Source: Aldehydirespirator sp965204415 (lineage in GTDB: Bacteria > Actinomycetota > Acidimicrobiia > Acidimicrobiales > Aldehydirespiratoraceae). Taken from it: DNA of 64,000 nucleotides. This document shows, piece after piece, positions 5,917 to 14,557 of this stretch (its first letter is position 1; the number at the start of each line of letters is the position of its first letter). Position numbers and translations under genes: made by a program. Location: NCBI GenBank assembly GCA_965204415.1, contig CBDBEL010000004.1, forward strand, positions 1,564,072-1,628,071. Reading direction: 5' to 3'. The notes under the pieces were generated by a model. That model was not told the origin of the DNA and searched no databases. It worked only from the letters and a program-made list of their open reading frames with translations.

Positions 5917-8056
5917 CGGCAGGCTCCGGGACCCCGCGGCCCAATCGGCGGCCGAGCCACCGGCCCAGCTGGTGGAACTGCCTGCGCTGGAATCCGTCGA
6001 TGCCCTCGTTGTTGTAGACGGCGGTGCCGATCAGGAAGAACCCGGCCACATAGGCGGTGTAGGGCCCCACGTCGATGAACCACTCGTTGGTGACGACGAT
6101 GCCGATCCCCTCCGAGAACAGCGTCCCCGCGGTGATGGCCCCGCCGATAGTGCTGATGCCGCCGAGGTAGGCGAAGGCGAGCACGGTCAGCGAGGCGAAG
6201 ATCCCGAACGTGTCGGTGCCGTAGGTGCCCACGTTGAAGGCGATGAGCGCACCGCCCAGAGCGGCGAAGAAGCTCGATATGGCGAACGCCGACAGCTTGA
6301 TGGCGGCTACGTTCACCCCGGCCGCGGCCGCGGCCCGCTCGTTGGCCCGCACCGCCAGCATCTGCTCGCCCAGGCGCGACCGGCGAAGCCTCATCACCGA
6401 GATGCAGCACAGCGCGCCCACCACCAGAAGGAACAGCCCGTACCCGCCGGTGGGAATCTTGCCGTCGCCGAAGATGAAGTCGCTGTTGGGCCCGAACTCG
6501 ATGCCGAACAGCACCGGAGGGTCGGTGGTCTTGACGCCGCGGTCGAGACCGAACCATCCGGGGCGCGAGAAGAAGATTTCGCCCATGGCCAGTCCGCTGG
6601 CCAGCGTGACAATGGCCAGGCTGGCGCCCCGGGTGCGCAGCGACGGGATGGCTGCGATCAGGCCGAACCCAACACCGGCTGCCACCGCCAGCGGCAATGA
6701 GATGAACAGGGGCATGCCGGCCTGGGTGCCGAAGGACGCCACCGAGAAGGCGCCGATCCCGGCCAGGGCCATCTGCATCAGCGAGATCTGGCCTACATAG
6801 CCGGTCACCACTACCAGCGACAGGGCCAGGATCACCCCGATCATGGAGTTTTGCATGCCGGCGCGGTACTGGAAGGGCGCGAACACGGTCAGCCAGAACG
6901 CCACCGCCAGCAGGACCCCGTAACCGACCATCCGGCCGCGGGTGATCCGGGGGACGTACGCCTCGGGCAGCCGCTCCACCGTGAGCGCGCCCCGCGACGG
7001 CAGCGACTCGCCCCGGGCCACCATGGCCAGCGCGATCACCACGAACGGGAGCGCCCTCCGGATCCCGATGTCGGGAATCCAGCCCCACTCCAGCTCGAGC
7101 CGGAACAGTTCCTGGTCGACGATGCCCAGCATCAGGCCCGCGGCCGCGGCGATCACGAACGACGACATCCGCCCGATGAGCGCCGCACCCAGCGAGGAGA
7201 TGAGCAGCACGGTGAAGAAGTTCGGGGTCACCCCGGTGATGGGCGCCACCAGGATCCCCACCAGACCGGCCAGCACCGACGCCATCACCCAGCTGACGCC
7301 GGCCTGGAAGTCGGCGTTGAAGCCCAGCAGCGTGGTGAACCGCTCGTTCTCGGCCCCGGCCCGGGTGGCGATCCCGAAGCGGGTGAAGCGGAACAACACC
7401 CACAGCGCGGCGGTGATGACGATGACGGTGCCCAGCACCCAGAGGCGGTCCTGGCCGACCCGTGCCCCCAGGATGTCGACGGGGTCGTCGGGGAAGATCG
7501 GCTCGGTCGCTTTGGCCCGGGCCCCGAAGCGCAGCACCACTGCGGCCTGCAGGAACAGCATGATCCCGACCGACGCGATCACCTTGGCCAGCACGGGGGC
7601 GTAGCGCAGCGGGCGGAAGATGGCGAAGTGGGCGATGAGCCCGAGGGCGGCTGCGGTGGCCAGCGCGATCAGCAGCGCGGGAGCCTTGCCCATCGAGTCA
7701 CCCAGGCTAATGAAGGTCGGGAAGTCGACGATCTCGATCCCTGCGATGCCCTCGATCGGTGCCAGCGGGTTGGGTATCGGCGGCACGGGGTACTGGCCGT
7801 CGCCGACCAGCGACACGTACACGTAGGTCACGTAGGTGGCGATGGCGCCGTGCCCGAAGTTGATGACCCCCGACGCCCGGAAGGCCACGACCAGCCCGAT
7901 GGCCAGCGCGGCGATGATGGCGCCGGAGCCGAGGCCGAACAGCACCGGGTCGAAGAACAGCTCCCTGCGGAGCCCGGCGCCGATGATCCAAGCGACCGCG
8001 AGAGCGCCGAGAACGGCAGCGCTGATCCGCTCGGCTGGAGACAGTCTGGCGATCAC
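5909..8056 (-). CDS. Fused LivH-LivM branched-chain amino-acid permease
   Basis: 715 residues, about the sum of a LivH (about 290) and a LivM (about 350). The N-terminal half has the LivH pattern GLVVAFRASGVINFGHGA near 55-72 and a series of hydrophobic segments. From about residue 385 a LivM-type half begins with LSLVVVTGYVGQISLMQMAL and later FAYLGGISTIGGA. The two halves are joined without a stop or frame change. Each half would normally be a separate subunit; the fusion fixes a 1:1 permease. An intercistronic hairpin (8081-8106) separates it from the binding-protein gene upstream. Confidence 0.92.
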   Translation of the reverse strand: MIARLSPAERISAAVLGALAVAWIIGAGLRRELFFDPVLFGLGSGAIIAALAIGLVVAFRASGVINFGHGAIATYVTYVYVSLVGDGQYPVPPIPNPLAPIEGIAGIEIVDFPTFISLGDSMGKAPALLIALATAAALGLIAHFAIFRPLRYAPVLAKVIASVGIMLFLQAAVVLRFGARAKATEPIFPDDPVDILGARVGQDRLWVLGTVIVITAALWVLFRFTRFGIATRAGAENERFTTLLGFNADFQAGVSWVMASVLAGLVGILVAPITGVTPNFFTVLLISSLGAALIGRMSSFVIAAAAGLMLGIVDQELFRLELEWGWIPDIGIRRALPFVVIALAMVARGESLPSRGALTVERLPEAYVPRITRGRMVGYGVLLAVAFWLTVFAPFQYRAGMQNSMIGVILALSLVVVTGYVGQISLMQMALAGIGAFSVASFGTQAGMPLFISLPLAVAAGVGFGLIAAIPSLRTRGASLAIVTLASGLAMGEIFFSRPGWFGLDRGVKTTDPPVLFGIEFGPNSDFIFGDGKIPTGGYGLFLLVVGALCCISVMRLRRSRLGEQMLAVRANERAAAAAGVNVAAIKLSAFAISSFFAALGGALIAFNVGTYGTDTFGIFASLTVLAFAYLGGISTIGGAITAGTLFSEGIGIVVTNEWFIDVGPYTAYVAGFFLIGTAVYNNEGIDGFQRRQFHQLGRWLGRRLGRGVPEPADV

Positions 8057-8080
8057 GAGGCCCCCTGCTGAGACGAGCCT

Positions 8081-8106
8081 AGCCGGGCCCTCGACGGGGC
8101 CCGGCT
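8081..8106 (-). terminator. Intercistronic hairpin between SBP and permease genes
   Basis: AGCCGGGCCC-TCGACG-GGGCCCGGCT is a perfect 10-bp G+C-only stem with one A-T pair and a 6-base loop. There is no T tract. In binding-protein operons such hairpins often leave more transcript of the first gene than of the membrane genes. Here it follows the substrate-binding gene in the direction of transcription, so partial termination or 3'-end protection is likely. Confidence 0.6.
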
Positions 8107-8141
8107 CGACTCGACCTCAATGAGCGTGTGAATTCGGTACG

Positions 8142-9527
8142 TCAGCCCAGCAGGAAGTTGAGTTCCGAGAAGTCCAGGAAGGTGAACCCGTCGGGAGCTG
8201 TCATCTGCCCGCCCGCGATGGTGACCATCAACGGAGAGGTGTTGCAGGCACCGGCCCACGGATCCGGGCCCGGGCAGCTCAAATCGGGGAAGCCGGGAAC
8301 GTCACTGCTGGAGTAGGTGCTGAGCGCGGCCAGCACAGACTCGGTGGTCGCGTCGGCGCCGCCGCCTGCGATGAGCAGGTCCCTGGCGATGACCGCTTGA
8401 CCCAGCGCCCAGCCGCCGAGGCCGGAAGTCTGCACGTCCGCGCCGCCGTAGGTGTCCAGCACACGGTTGATCTCGTCGATCTCCGCGCCCCCGTCGACTG
8501 TGGGAGCGCTCGACACGATCGGGCCGGCCCAGCCGTCCAGCTCGCCCGACTCGACAAGATCCTGGCTCAGGCACAGATCGTTGCCGAAGAGGTGGCCCTC
8601 GTATCCGACCGTCTCCACGCCATTGGCAGCCGCGGTGCACTGGGCGCCGTCGGCCAGGACGAACAGCCAGCCCTCGTTGTCGGTGTCGGCCGCGGACACC
8701 GGCCCGGTCAGGTCAGGCTCAAAGCCCAGATAGATGGTCTCGGTGATCGTGATCCCGTTGCTCTCGCCGATGGCGTACAGGGCCGGTTCGAACGGTGCGA
8801 TGGCCGGGTCGTCGGCCAGGAACAGCGACATGGTGGAGACGTCGCGCTGATTCTTGGCGAACACGAAGAAGACCTGGGCCAGGCCGGGCAGGCCGGGATC
8901 GAAGTTGTAGAGGTTGGGGGTGAGGTAGTCGATGAAGTCGTTGCCCAGTCCGAGGTTCGCCTTGCCGGCCTCGGCCAGGATGGTGCCCGAGGCGATGCTG
9001 TTGGACAGGAAGCCGCTGTTGATGACCACGTGGACGTCGTCGGCGTTCACGAACTCGTTGGCGCAGGCAATGTGGGACTCCACCGCGTCGCCGGCGCCGC
9101 ACACCTCCAACTCGATGGGATGCCCGTCGACGCCGCCCAACTCGGTGTTGAAGTAGTCGACGTAGGCCTGGACCGCCGCGGGCACCTCGGGGAACGCCAT
9201 GAGCTCCTCGACCTGCGCGATCAGACCGATCTTGACCGGCTCCATCGACTCGTCGGCCATCATGGAGTCGGGCTCTTCCATGGGCTCGTCGGCCGGCTCC
9301 TCCATGGGCTCCTCAGCGGGCTCATCCATGGGCTCGTCGGCCGGCTCCTCCATGGGCTCCTCAGCGGGCTCATCCATGGGCTCGTCGGCCGGCTCCTCCG
9401 CGGGCGCGGCCGGTGCAGGCTCCGCCGCGGCGGGAGCGTCTTCCTCGTCGTCACCGCAGGCCGCGGCAACCAGGGCGAATGCAAGCAGAACTGCAGCCAG
9501 CACCCTCCAGCTGGACTTGGGACTCAT
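8142..9527 (-). CDS. Branched-chain amino-acid type ABC substrate-binding lipoprotein
   Basis: 461 residues. The start is the ATG at 9527, preceded by GGAGGA; the hydrophobic signal follows at once and ends in a lipobox with Cys24 (LVAAACGDD). Residues of about 30-85 form an acidic, Pro-rich linker with repeats of EEPADEPMDEPAEEPM. The type I periplasmic-binding fold follows from about 90 (VKIGLIAQ). Anchored by lipid outside the membrane, it hands ligand to the fused permease. A ligand cannot be assigned: family members bind Leu/Ile/Val, amides, urea or aromatic acids. It is the first gene of the operon and lies divergent to a tandem Lrp regulator. Confidence 0.9.
   Translation of the reverse strand: MSPKSSWRVLAAVLLAFALVAAACGDDEEDAPAAAEPAPAAPAEEPADEPMDEPAEEPMEEPADEPMDEPAEEPMEEPADEPMEEPDSMMADESMEPVKIGLIAQVEELMAFPEVPAAVQAYVDYFNTELGGVDGHPIELEVCGAGDAVESHIACANEFVNADDVHVVINSGFLSNSIASGTILAEAGKANLGLGNDFIDYLTPNLYNFDPGLPGLAQVFFVFAKNQRDVSTMSLFLADDPAIAPFEPALYAIGESNGITITETIYLGFEPDLTGPVSAADTDNEGWLFVLADGAQCTAAANGVETVGYEGHLFGNDLCLSQDLVESGELDGWAGPIVSSAPTVDGGAEIDEINRVLDTYGGADVQTSGLGGWALGQAVIARDLLIAGGGADATTESVLAALSTYSSSDVPGFPDLSCPGPDPWAGACNTSPLMVTIAGGQMTAPDGFTFLDFSELNFLLG
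9277..9398. repeat. 48-bp tandem repeat in the SBP linker
   Basis: Two full 48-bp units (9277-9324 and 9325-9372) and a partial third encode the 16-residue repeat EEPADEPMDEPAEEPM. The unit is a multiple of three, so copy-number change keeps the frame and only alters the length of the tether between lipid anchor and binding domain. Confidence 0.85.
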
Positions 9528-9600
9528 GGTGTGTTCCTCCTTCGCGGCTTGAGCGCGCGTGTCTGTGGGAGTCTTGATAGCCCGATTGTACATATCTTGG

Positions 9601-9647
9601 CAACTCAGCGATTTCGGCAATGGTTATGTTCGCAGTGTCCTGAGTTG
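9601..9647. promoter_or_regulatory. Divergent control region with spaced inverted half-sites
   Basis: The 224 bases between the SBP gene (minus) and the Lrp gene (plus) hold CAACTCAG (9601-9608) and CTGAGTTG (9640-9647), a perfect inverted pair with extra partial match outside. A TACAAT hexamer on the minus strand (9590-9585) could be the -10 of the transporter operon. Autoregulation by the adjacent Lrp protein is plausible but not shown. Confidence 0.35.
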
Positions 9648-9751
9648 GCCATAGATTCTGTGTCGAAGTAGATCAGCAGCCTGCGCTTCTTAGAATGACC
9701 CTGACTCGCCGACCTGAGCCCTGCGTTAACGGCGCCTACCATGACGCCGCC

Positions 9752-10675
9752 ATGGAACTGGATCACATCGACCGCGCCCTGATCGACGGCCTGGTAGCCG
9801 ACAGCCGCGCCAGCTACGCGGCCTTGGCTAGAAGCATCGGCATGTCACAGGCGGCGGTGAAGACCAGGGTCATCCGGCTGATCGACACTGGCGCCATCCA
9901 CATCCTCGGGCGGATTGATCCGCGCGCCCTCGGCTACGGCGAGTTCGCCTACTGCCTCATCGATGTGCAGGGACCGGTCACACCGGTAGCCGAGCGGCTG
10001 GCCAAGATGGACGAGACTGCGTTCGTCCTGATTCTGGCTGGGACCGGCGGACTGTTTGTGGAGTTCAGGGCAAGCGACGCTCGCCAGTTGGACGTCGCCA
10101 TTGAGGGAGCCCGATCCGATCCGGCCGTACGGGGCATCGATGCCTCCTCGCTGGTGGCCTTCGTCAAGCAGGACTGGTCGCAAACCGGCCGAGACCCGGC
10201 GATTGCCGACCACCGGCTGGGCGCCCGCCAGCGCAGCGTCGACGCTACGGACATCAAGCTCCTAAGGTGCCTGGCCGCGGACGGGCGAGCCACGTTCGCC
10301 GAGATGGCCGAGGCTGCAGGCATGTCGCACGCCGCCACTCGGGATCGGGTGCTGGGGCTCATGGCCGCCGGTGTGGTGACCGTCCAGACCATCGTCAGCC
10401 CCGGAGTGCTGGGCGTGAAGGGCTATGCCGGTCTCATGATCCAGACGGACGGTCCGGCTGGACCCGTGGCCGAGGCGATCGCAGCCGTATCCGACATACC
10501 CCTCGTGGCCAGAGTGCTCGGGCGCTTCGACGTGATTGCTGAGGTCAGCTACCGCGATGAGGCCCACCTGGCCGAGTTGGTCGACGGCGTTCGCGCCGTT
10601 GAAGGGGTGCGGCAGATCGAGACGTTCGTGTACCTGGTCGAAGTCAAGGAGTCGATGATCGCCGGCCTCACCTGA
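9752..10675 (+). CDS. Tandem-duplicated Lrp/AsnC-family regulator
   Basis: 307 residues, twice the normal Lrp length of about 150. Two units follow each other: a winged HTH at about 1-55 (LDHIDRALIDGLVADSRASY, IGMSQAAVKTRV) with a RAM domain at about 65-140, then a second HTH from about 163 (DATDIKLLRCLAADGRATF, AAGMSHAATRDRV) with a second RAM domain. The ATG at 9752 was chosen because the HTH begins there and a TACCAT box sits 9 bases upstream, fitting a leaderless message. Lrp proteins sense amino acids, and its position divergent to the Liv-type transporter suggests it controls that operon. A single chain would carry two DNA-reading heads. Confidence 0.9.
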   Translation: MELDHIDRALIDGLVADSRASYAALARSIGMSQAAVKTRVIRLIDTGAIHILGRIDPRALGYGEFAYCLIDVQGPVTPVAERLAKMDETAFVLILAGTGGLFVEFRASDARQLDVAIEGARSDPAVRGIDASSLVAFVKQDWSQTGRDPAIADHRLGARQRSVDATDIKLLRCLAADGRATFAEMAEAAGMSHAATRDRVLGLMAAGVVTVQTIVSPGVLGVKGYAGLMIQTDGPAGPVAEAIAAVSDIPLVARVLGRFDVIAEVSYRDEAHLAELVDGVRAVEGVRQIETFVYLVEVKESMIAGLT

Positions 10676-10704
10676 ACACTTGAGCCGGCAGCCTTCCCAG
10701 CGGG

Positions 10705-11547
10705 CTAGGGCAGCACGCCCCCGTCTATTGGTATCAGGGCGCCGTTGATGTAAGCGGCGGCAGGTGACGCCAGGAACACCACCAGCCGGGCCACCTCGTC
10801 GGCAGTGCCCCACCGGCCCAGCGGCACCTCTGAGACCAGCATCTCGCCGGCCTCGTCGTCCGTCACGCCGGCCAGGCCGGCGACCAGCCTGCGGTTGGCC
10901 ACCGCCATCTGGGTGTCGATGGGACCGGGGCACACGCCCACGCAGCGGATCCCGTCGCGCCCGTGCTCCTTTGCGATGAGCTTGGTCATGGCGGTCAGGC
11001 CGAACTTGGTGACGTTGTAAGCGCCGTACCCGGCATCGGACACCAGTCCCCCGATCGACACGTTGTTGACGATCACTCCCCGGCCGGTCTCGATCATCGG
11101 GCGGAGCGCCAGCAGCGCCATCCGTCTCGACCCCATGACGTTGACCTGCCACGACAGGTTCCACTGCTCCTCGGTCTGGTCGACGAAGCGGCCAACCCCC
11201 GTGGTGGCGCCGGCGTTGTTGAACAGGATGTCGAGCGAGCCCAGGTCCTGGAGCGTGCGCTCGACAACCGCCTCGGCCTGGGCCTGGTCGGTTACGTCCA
11301 GTGGGGCCGCGAAGCTCCTGACTCCGTACTGGTCGCGCAGCTCGGCGGCCAGCGCCTCCAGCGCGGCCAGATCGTCGCCCAGGCCGTGGGTGGGGTCCTG
11401 GCGCAGCTCGGGACGGTCGCGGGCCAGGTCGGTGACGACCACGTCGGCGCCGGCCTCGGCCAGCCGCCGAGCGGTCGCCTCGCCCATCCCGGTGGCACGG
11501 CCCGCGCCGGTGACCAGCGCCACCTGTCCGGCCAGTAAGCCGGTCAT
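10705..11547 (-). CDS. SDR-family oxidoreductase
   Basis: 280 residues from the ATG at 11547, which overlaps the stop of the upstream hydrolase (ATGA). The nucleotide loop is TGAGRATGMGEA at about 14-25, slightly longer than the classical TGxxxGIG. NNAG is near residue 102, with YNVTK carrying the catalytic Tyr and Lys near 160 and a C-terminal PIDGG. It is the last gene of a three-gene operon (SDR, S15-type hydrolase, SDR), all with 4-base overlaps. The operon context suggests successive steps on one substrate, which is not known. Confidence 0.88.
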   Translation of the reverse strand: MTGLLAGQVALVTGAGRATGMGEATARRLAEAGADVVVTDLARDRPELRQDPTHGLGDDLAALEALAAELRDQYGVRSFAAPLDVTDQAQAEAVVERTLQDLGSLDILFNNAGATTGVGRFVDQTEEQWNLSWQVNVMGSRRMALLALRPMIETGRGVIVNNVSIGGLVSDAGYGAYNVTKFGLTAMTKLIAKEHGRDGIRCVGVCPGPIDTQMAVANRRLVAGLAGVTDDEAGEMLVSEVPLGRWGTADEVARLVVFLASPAAAYINGALIPIDGGVLP

Positions 11548-13430
11548 GACCACCCTCCCAGCACCGGAATCTCCACCCTCGACGGACAGTCAGAGCCCCG
11601 ATGGACTCCGACGACCGCAGGGGGTTCGAGCCGCGGAGTTCGGTGACTGGCCTGATCGGCGCCGGTGACGGTCAGCCGCAGCCGGTGACCGGCCCGCAAT
11701 CGAGTGGCGACCGGCTGGAGATCGAAGGCCAGCTCGACCGGTCCGCCGCCCGCATCGGCGATTGCGGCCGACGCATCATCGGCACCGCAGGGGTGCCACG
11801 GCAGACCCAGATACTCGTAAGGGGGAGCATCTGTGGCTCGGTGGGAGAGCCGCAGACACCCCTCTGTGATGTAGCGCGAGAAGCCGTCAGGGCTGACCTC
11901 TTCGAGATACGCGAAGAAGTCCACTTCGGCCCGGTCGGCTCCATCGGCCGCAGCCCGCCCCTCGACATCGGCCTCGACCCAGAGATGCACCGACGGGTGG
12001 CCCACCAGGTCGCGGTCCTCAGGCAATGCGGGTGCGGTCCAGGTCAGGCCCCGGGCGTCGTTGGCGGCCATGTCGGGGTAGCCGAGGTGGTGACCCTCAT
12101 CGAAGGCCACCGTGCGACCCTCGCCGCCGTAGAGGTTGGCCCACCGGTTGGCCTGTCCGGTGGTGGTCGAGTAGTCCACCGAGCAGCGGTCCACGGCCGC
12201 GGCCGCCGCCGGCCGGTCAGCGAGCGCGCCGTCGTTGGTCGAGGCCACCGTTCCCGTCGGCCCGCGGTCGAGATAGAGGGCCACACGGTCGGCGCCGGGC
12301 ACGGGCCAGTCCGGGGCCGTTCGCCAGGGATTCCCGCCGGCGCCCATCAGCCAGTACGTCACCGGCGCCTCGTCCATGATGCCGTTGTCGATCCCCTTGA
12401 GCCAGTAGTCGAACCAGCGGCGCTGCTCGGCCGCGAGGTCGAAGCCGTTCATCTCGGTGTGGTAGTTGGGGTCGATCGTCAGCTTGCTGGGATTGTCGAG
12501 GCCGGCGAAGGCCAGGCAGGCGTCCCGGGTGAACCCGTCGTACCAGCCCCCGTAGTTGTAGACGGCCGCCCCCGATGCGGAGATCTCGTCGCAGAGCCGG
12601 CCCGGGGACCGCGGCGCCCAGATCGGCTCGCCGTCCTCGGAGCTGTCGCGGTGAGGGTTGCTCTGGGCGAACTCCATCACGTTGCGATTGGTGAAGTGCT
12701 CCCGCCTGGCATCGCGGATCATCGTCCCGGCGGCATCGGCATCCACCGGTGCGGCCGGATGGTTGACCGCGGGTGTGCCGTCCCAGCGCTCGACCAGCAT
12801 CGGGACACCGAGGTCGAGGGCCCGCACACCGGCCGACCACATGGCGACCAGATCGTCGCGCATGATCCCGCCCGGGTAGATCACGTCGTAGGCGTCCCAC
12901 CAGGCCATCTCGGGGAAGATCGCCTTGAGGTGCGGGGGCTGCTGGGCCGCGCACAGGTACTGGGTGATGCCCAGGTAGGACCGGCCGAACATGCCGATGT
13001 TGCCGTCGCTCCACGACTGTTCCGCCAACCACTCGGTGACCTCGTAGGCGTCACGGCTCTCGGCCGGGCTGAACATGCCGTCGGAGCGTCCGAACGAAGC
13101 TCCCCCACCCCGTACGTCCACCACCACGACCACGTACCCGTGGGCCACCAGGGGCAGCATCCGCTCGGCCCCCTCGATAGGGCCCATCTCGACTCGGCCC
13201 TCGGGATCGATCACGGCCCGGGTGTAGGGGGTGTGGGTCCACAGCACGGGCAACCGGTCGTCGTGGAGCTCGCCCGCCAGAGTGGGGCGGACGATGTCGG
13301 CCGCGAGGCGCACCCCGTCGCGCATGGTGACATACACCGACGACCGGTTCCATCCGTCGTAGACCGCCTCGGTGTAGCCCTCGTATCGCCCGGGCTCAGA
13401 AATGCGCACGGGTGCCCCCGGGAGGGTCAT
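11544..13430 (-). CDS. CocE/NonD-type alpha/beta hydrolase (peptidase S15 fold)
   Basis: 628 residues. After an N-terminal stretch, VYVTMRDGVRLAADIVRP opens the S15 fold. DVRGGGASFG is the oxyanion-side loop, and GRSYLG near 147-152 carries the nucleophilic Ser. An all-helical cap follows, with NYGGWYDGF and a C-terminal jelly-roll beta domain (LPEDRDLVGHP onward) characteristic of cocaine esterase and X-Pro dipeptidyl peptidases. It would cleave an ester, amide or acyl-peptide bond. The start overlaps the stop of the upstream SDR gene. Cytoplasmic; no signal peptide was seen. Confidence 0.88.
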   Translation of the reverse strand: MTLPGAPVRISEPGRYEGYTEAVYDGWNRSSVYVTMRDGVRLAADIVRPTLAGELHDDRLPVLWTHTPYTRAVIDPEGRVEMGPIEGAERMLPLVAHGYVVVVVDVRGGGASFGRSDGMFSPAESRDAYEVTEWLAEQSWSDGNIGMFGRSYLGITQYLCAAQQPPHLKAIFPEMAWWDAYDVIYPGGIMRDDLVAMWSAGVRALDLGVPMLVERWDGTPAVNHPAAPVDADAAGTMIRDARREHFTNRNVMEFAQSNPHRDSSEDGEPIWAPRSPGRLCDEISASGAAVYNYGGWYDGFTRDACLAFAGLDNPSKLTIDPNYHTEMNGFDLAAEQRRWFDYWLKGIDNGIMDEAPVTYWLMGAGGNPWRTAPDWPVPGADRVALYLDRGPTGTVASTNDGALADRPAAAAAVDRCSVDYSTTTGQANRWANLYGGEGRTVAFDEGHHLGYPDMAANDARGLTWTAPALPEDRDLVGHPSVHLWVEADVEGRAAADGADRAEVDFFAYLEEVSPDGFSRYITEGCLRLSHRATDAPPYEYLGLPWHPCGADDASAAIADAGGGPVELAFDLQPVATRLRAGHRLRLTVTGADQASHRTPRLEPPAVVGVHRGSDCPSRVEIPVLGGWS

Positions 13431-14245
13431 GCCTCGGAGGGATCGGCCAGGTCCGCGGCGAGACGGGCCATCACCTCATGGCTGTAGCCGAGCGGGATGC
13501 CGTCGTGACAGCCGACGAGCGAGCCGGTGAGGGTCGCGCTGGCGTCGCTGATCAGGAAGTGGAACACCGGCGCCATCTCCGACGCCTTGCGGAACACGCC
13601 GTTGGCGGTCATGCGCCGGATCAGCTCCAGGTCGGGTGCCGACTCCGCCCCCATCTCGCTCTCCACGATGCCGGGCAGCACCGCGTTGACCCGGACCTGG
13701 CGCGTTCCCAGCTCCAGGGCCCACACCCGAACCAGGTGGTCGAGGGCGGCCTTGGAGGCGGCGTAGGCGGCCATGCCCGGCGCCGCCACCGAGCCGGCCG
13801 GCGAACTCGTCACGATGACCGATCCGTGGTCGCGCACCATGCCCACCCCGTGACGGAGGGCCCGCACCACTCCCAGGGTGTTGATGTCGATCACCCGCTC
13901 GAACACGTCCATGTCGAGGTCCTCGACCTCTCCGTGGTAGTCGTCGATGCCGGCGTTGAGGATCAGGGCGTCCAGAGCGTCGAACCGCTCGGACACGGCC
14001 CCGAGCGCCCGCTCGACCGAGGCGTCGTCGGCCACGTCCATCGTCACGAAGCCGGCTCCGATGCCGTCAGCGATCGCGCTGCCCTCGGGCCTGCGGCCAC
14101 AGATCACCACCTGGGCGCCGCACTCGGCTAGGTGAGCCGCTGCCGCCAGGCCGATTCCGGCGGTTCCACCGGTGACCACCACCCTGCGGCCGGTCACGTC
14201 GAAGACATCGGCTGTGGCCGTCCGGGCTGTGCTTGTCTCGGTCAT
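13427..14245 (-). CDS. SDR-family oxidoreductase
   Basis: 272 residues. TGGTAGIGLA is at about 25-34, LNAGIDD near 97, VTSSPAGS holds the catalytic Ser and YAASKAAL the Tyr/Lys pair near 156-160. It is the first gene of the minus-strand operon; its ATG at 14245 lies 11 bases from a miniature repeat element (14256-14395), which therefore occupies its promoter region. Related in kind, but not closely, to the SDR at the other end of the same operon. Confidence 0.88.
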   Translation of the reverse strand: MTETSTARTATADVFDVTGRRVVVTGGTAGIGLAAAAHLAECGAQVVICGRRPEGSAIADGIGAGFVTMDVADDASVERALGAVSERFDALDALILNAGIDDYHGEVEDLDMDVFERVIDINTLGVVRALRHGVGMVRDHGSVIVTSSPAGSVAAPGMAAYAASKAALDHLVRVWALELGTRQVRVNAVLPGIVESEMGAESAPDLELIRRMTANGVFRKASEMAPVFHFLISDASATLTGSLVGCHDGIPLGYSHEVMARLAADLADPSEA

Positions 14246-14255
14246 GAGCTCACCC

Positions 14256-14395
14256 TAGAGGCCGAGCGAACAGGGAGCGTATCCGGCCCATACGGGCGAG
14301 GCCGTGGCCCGAGCGGCCCGTGAGCGCAGCGAACAAGAGCGGGAATGACCCCGTGACTACGCGACAGGCTCTCACCCATTTGCGCGCGCTCCTAG
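14256..14395 (+). repeat. MITE-like interspersed repeat, full-length copy
   Basis: The element opens TAGAGGCCGAGCG and closes near CGCTCCTAG. It contains the family core GAGCGCAGCGAACAAGAGCG at 14322-14341 and the flanking blocks ATCCGGCCCATACGG, GAGGCCGTGGCCCGAGCGG and GACAGGCTCTC found in the copy at 52269-52410. It sits between divergent genes, an SDR operon and the E1 gene, so it may carry or disturb both promoters. No open frame of note. Confidence 0.8.
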
Positions 14396-14505
14396 TCAGC
14401 GAAACTCATGCTGTCTGCACGACGTAGATATGGAATCACAGGCGTACGACGTGATACACAAGCGTTTCCTACCCTAGAGTGTCGCCGTTGGCGGCTCACA
14501 GGGGC

Positions 14506-14551
14506 CTCGGCCCGAAAGGCCGGCGAGCGCAGCGAGCAGAGCGGAAGGAAC
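14506..14551 (+). repeat. Partial copy of the interspersed repeat core
   Basis: GGCCGGCGAGCGCAGCGAGC followed by AGAGCGGAAGGAACG resembles the element core and its GAACAAGAGCGGGAATGA continuation. It lies immediately before the E1 start and supplies that gene's ribosome-binding purines. Two short direct repeats ACGACGT (14419-14425, 14446-14452) lie upstream and may belong to the promoter. Confidence 0.45.
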
Positions 14552-14557
14552 GTGAGG

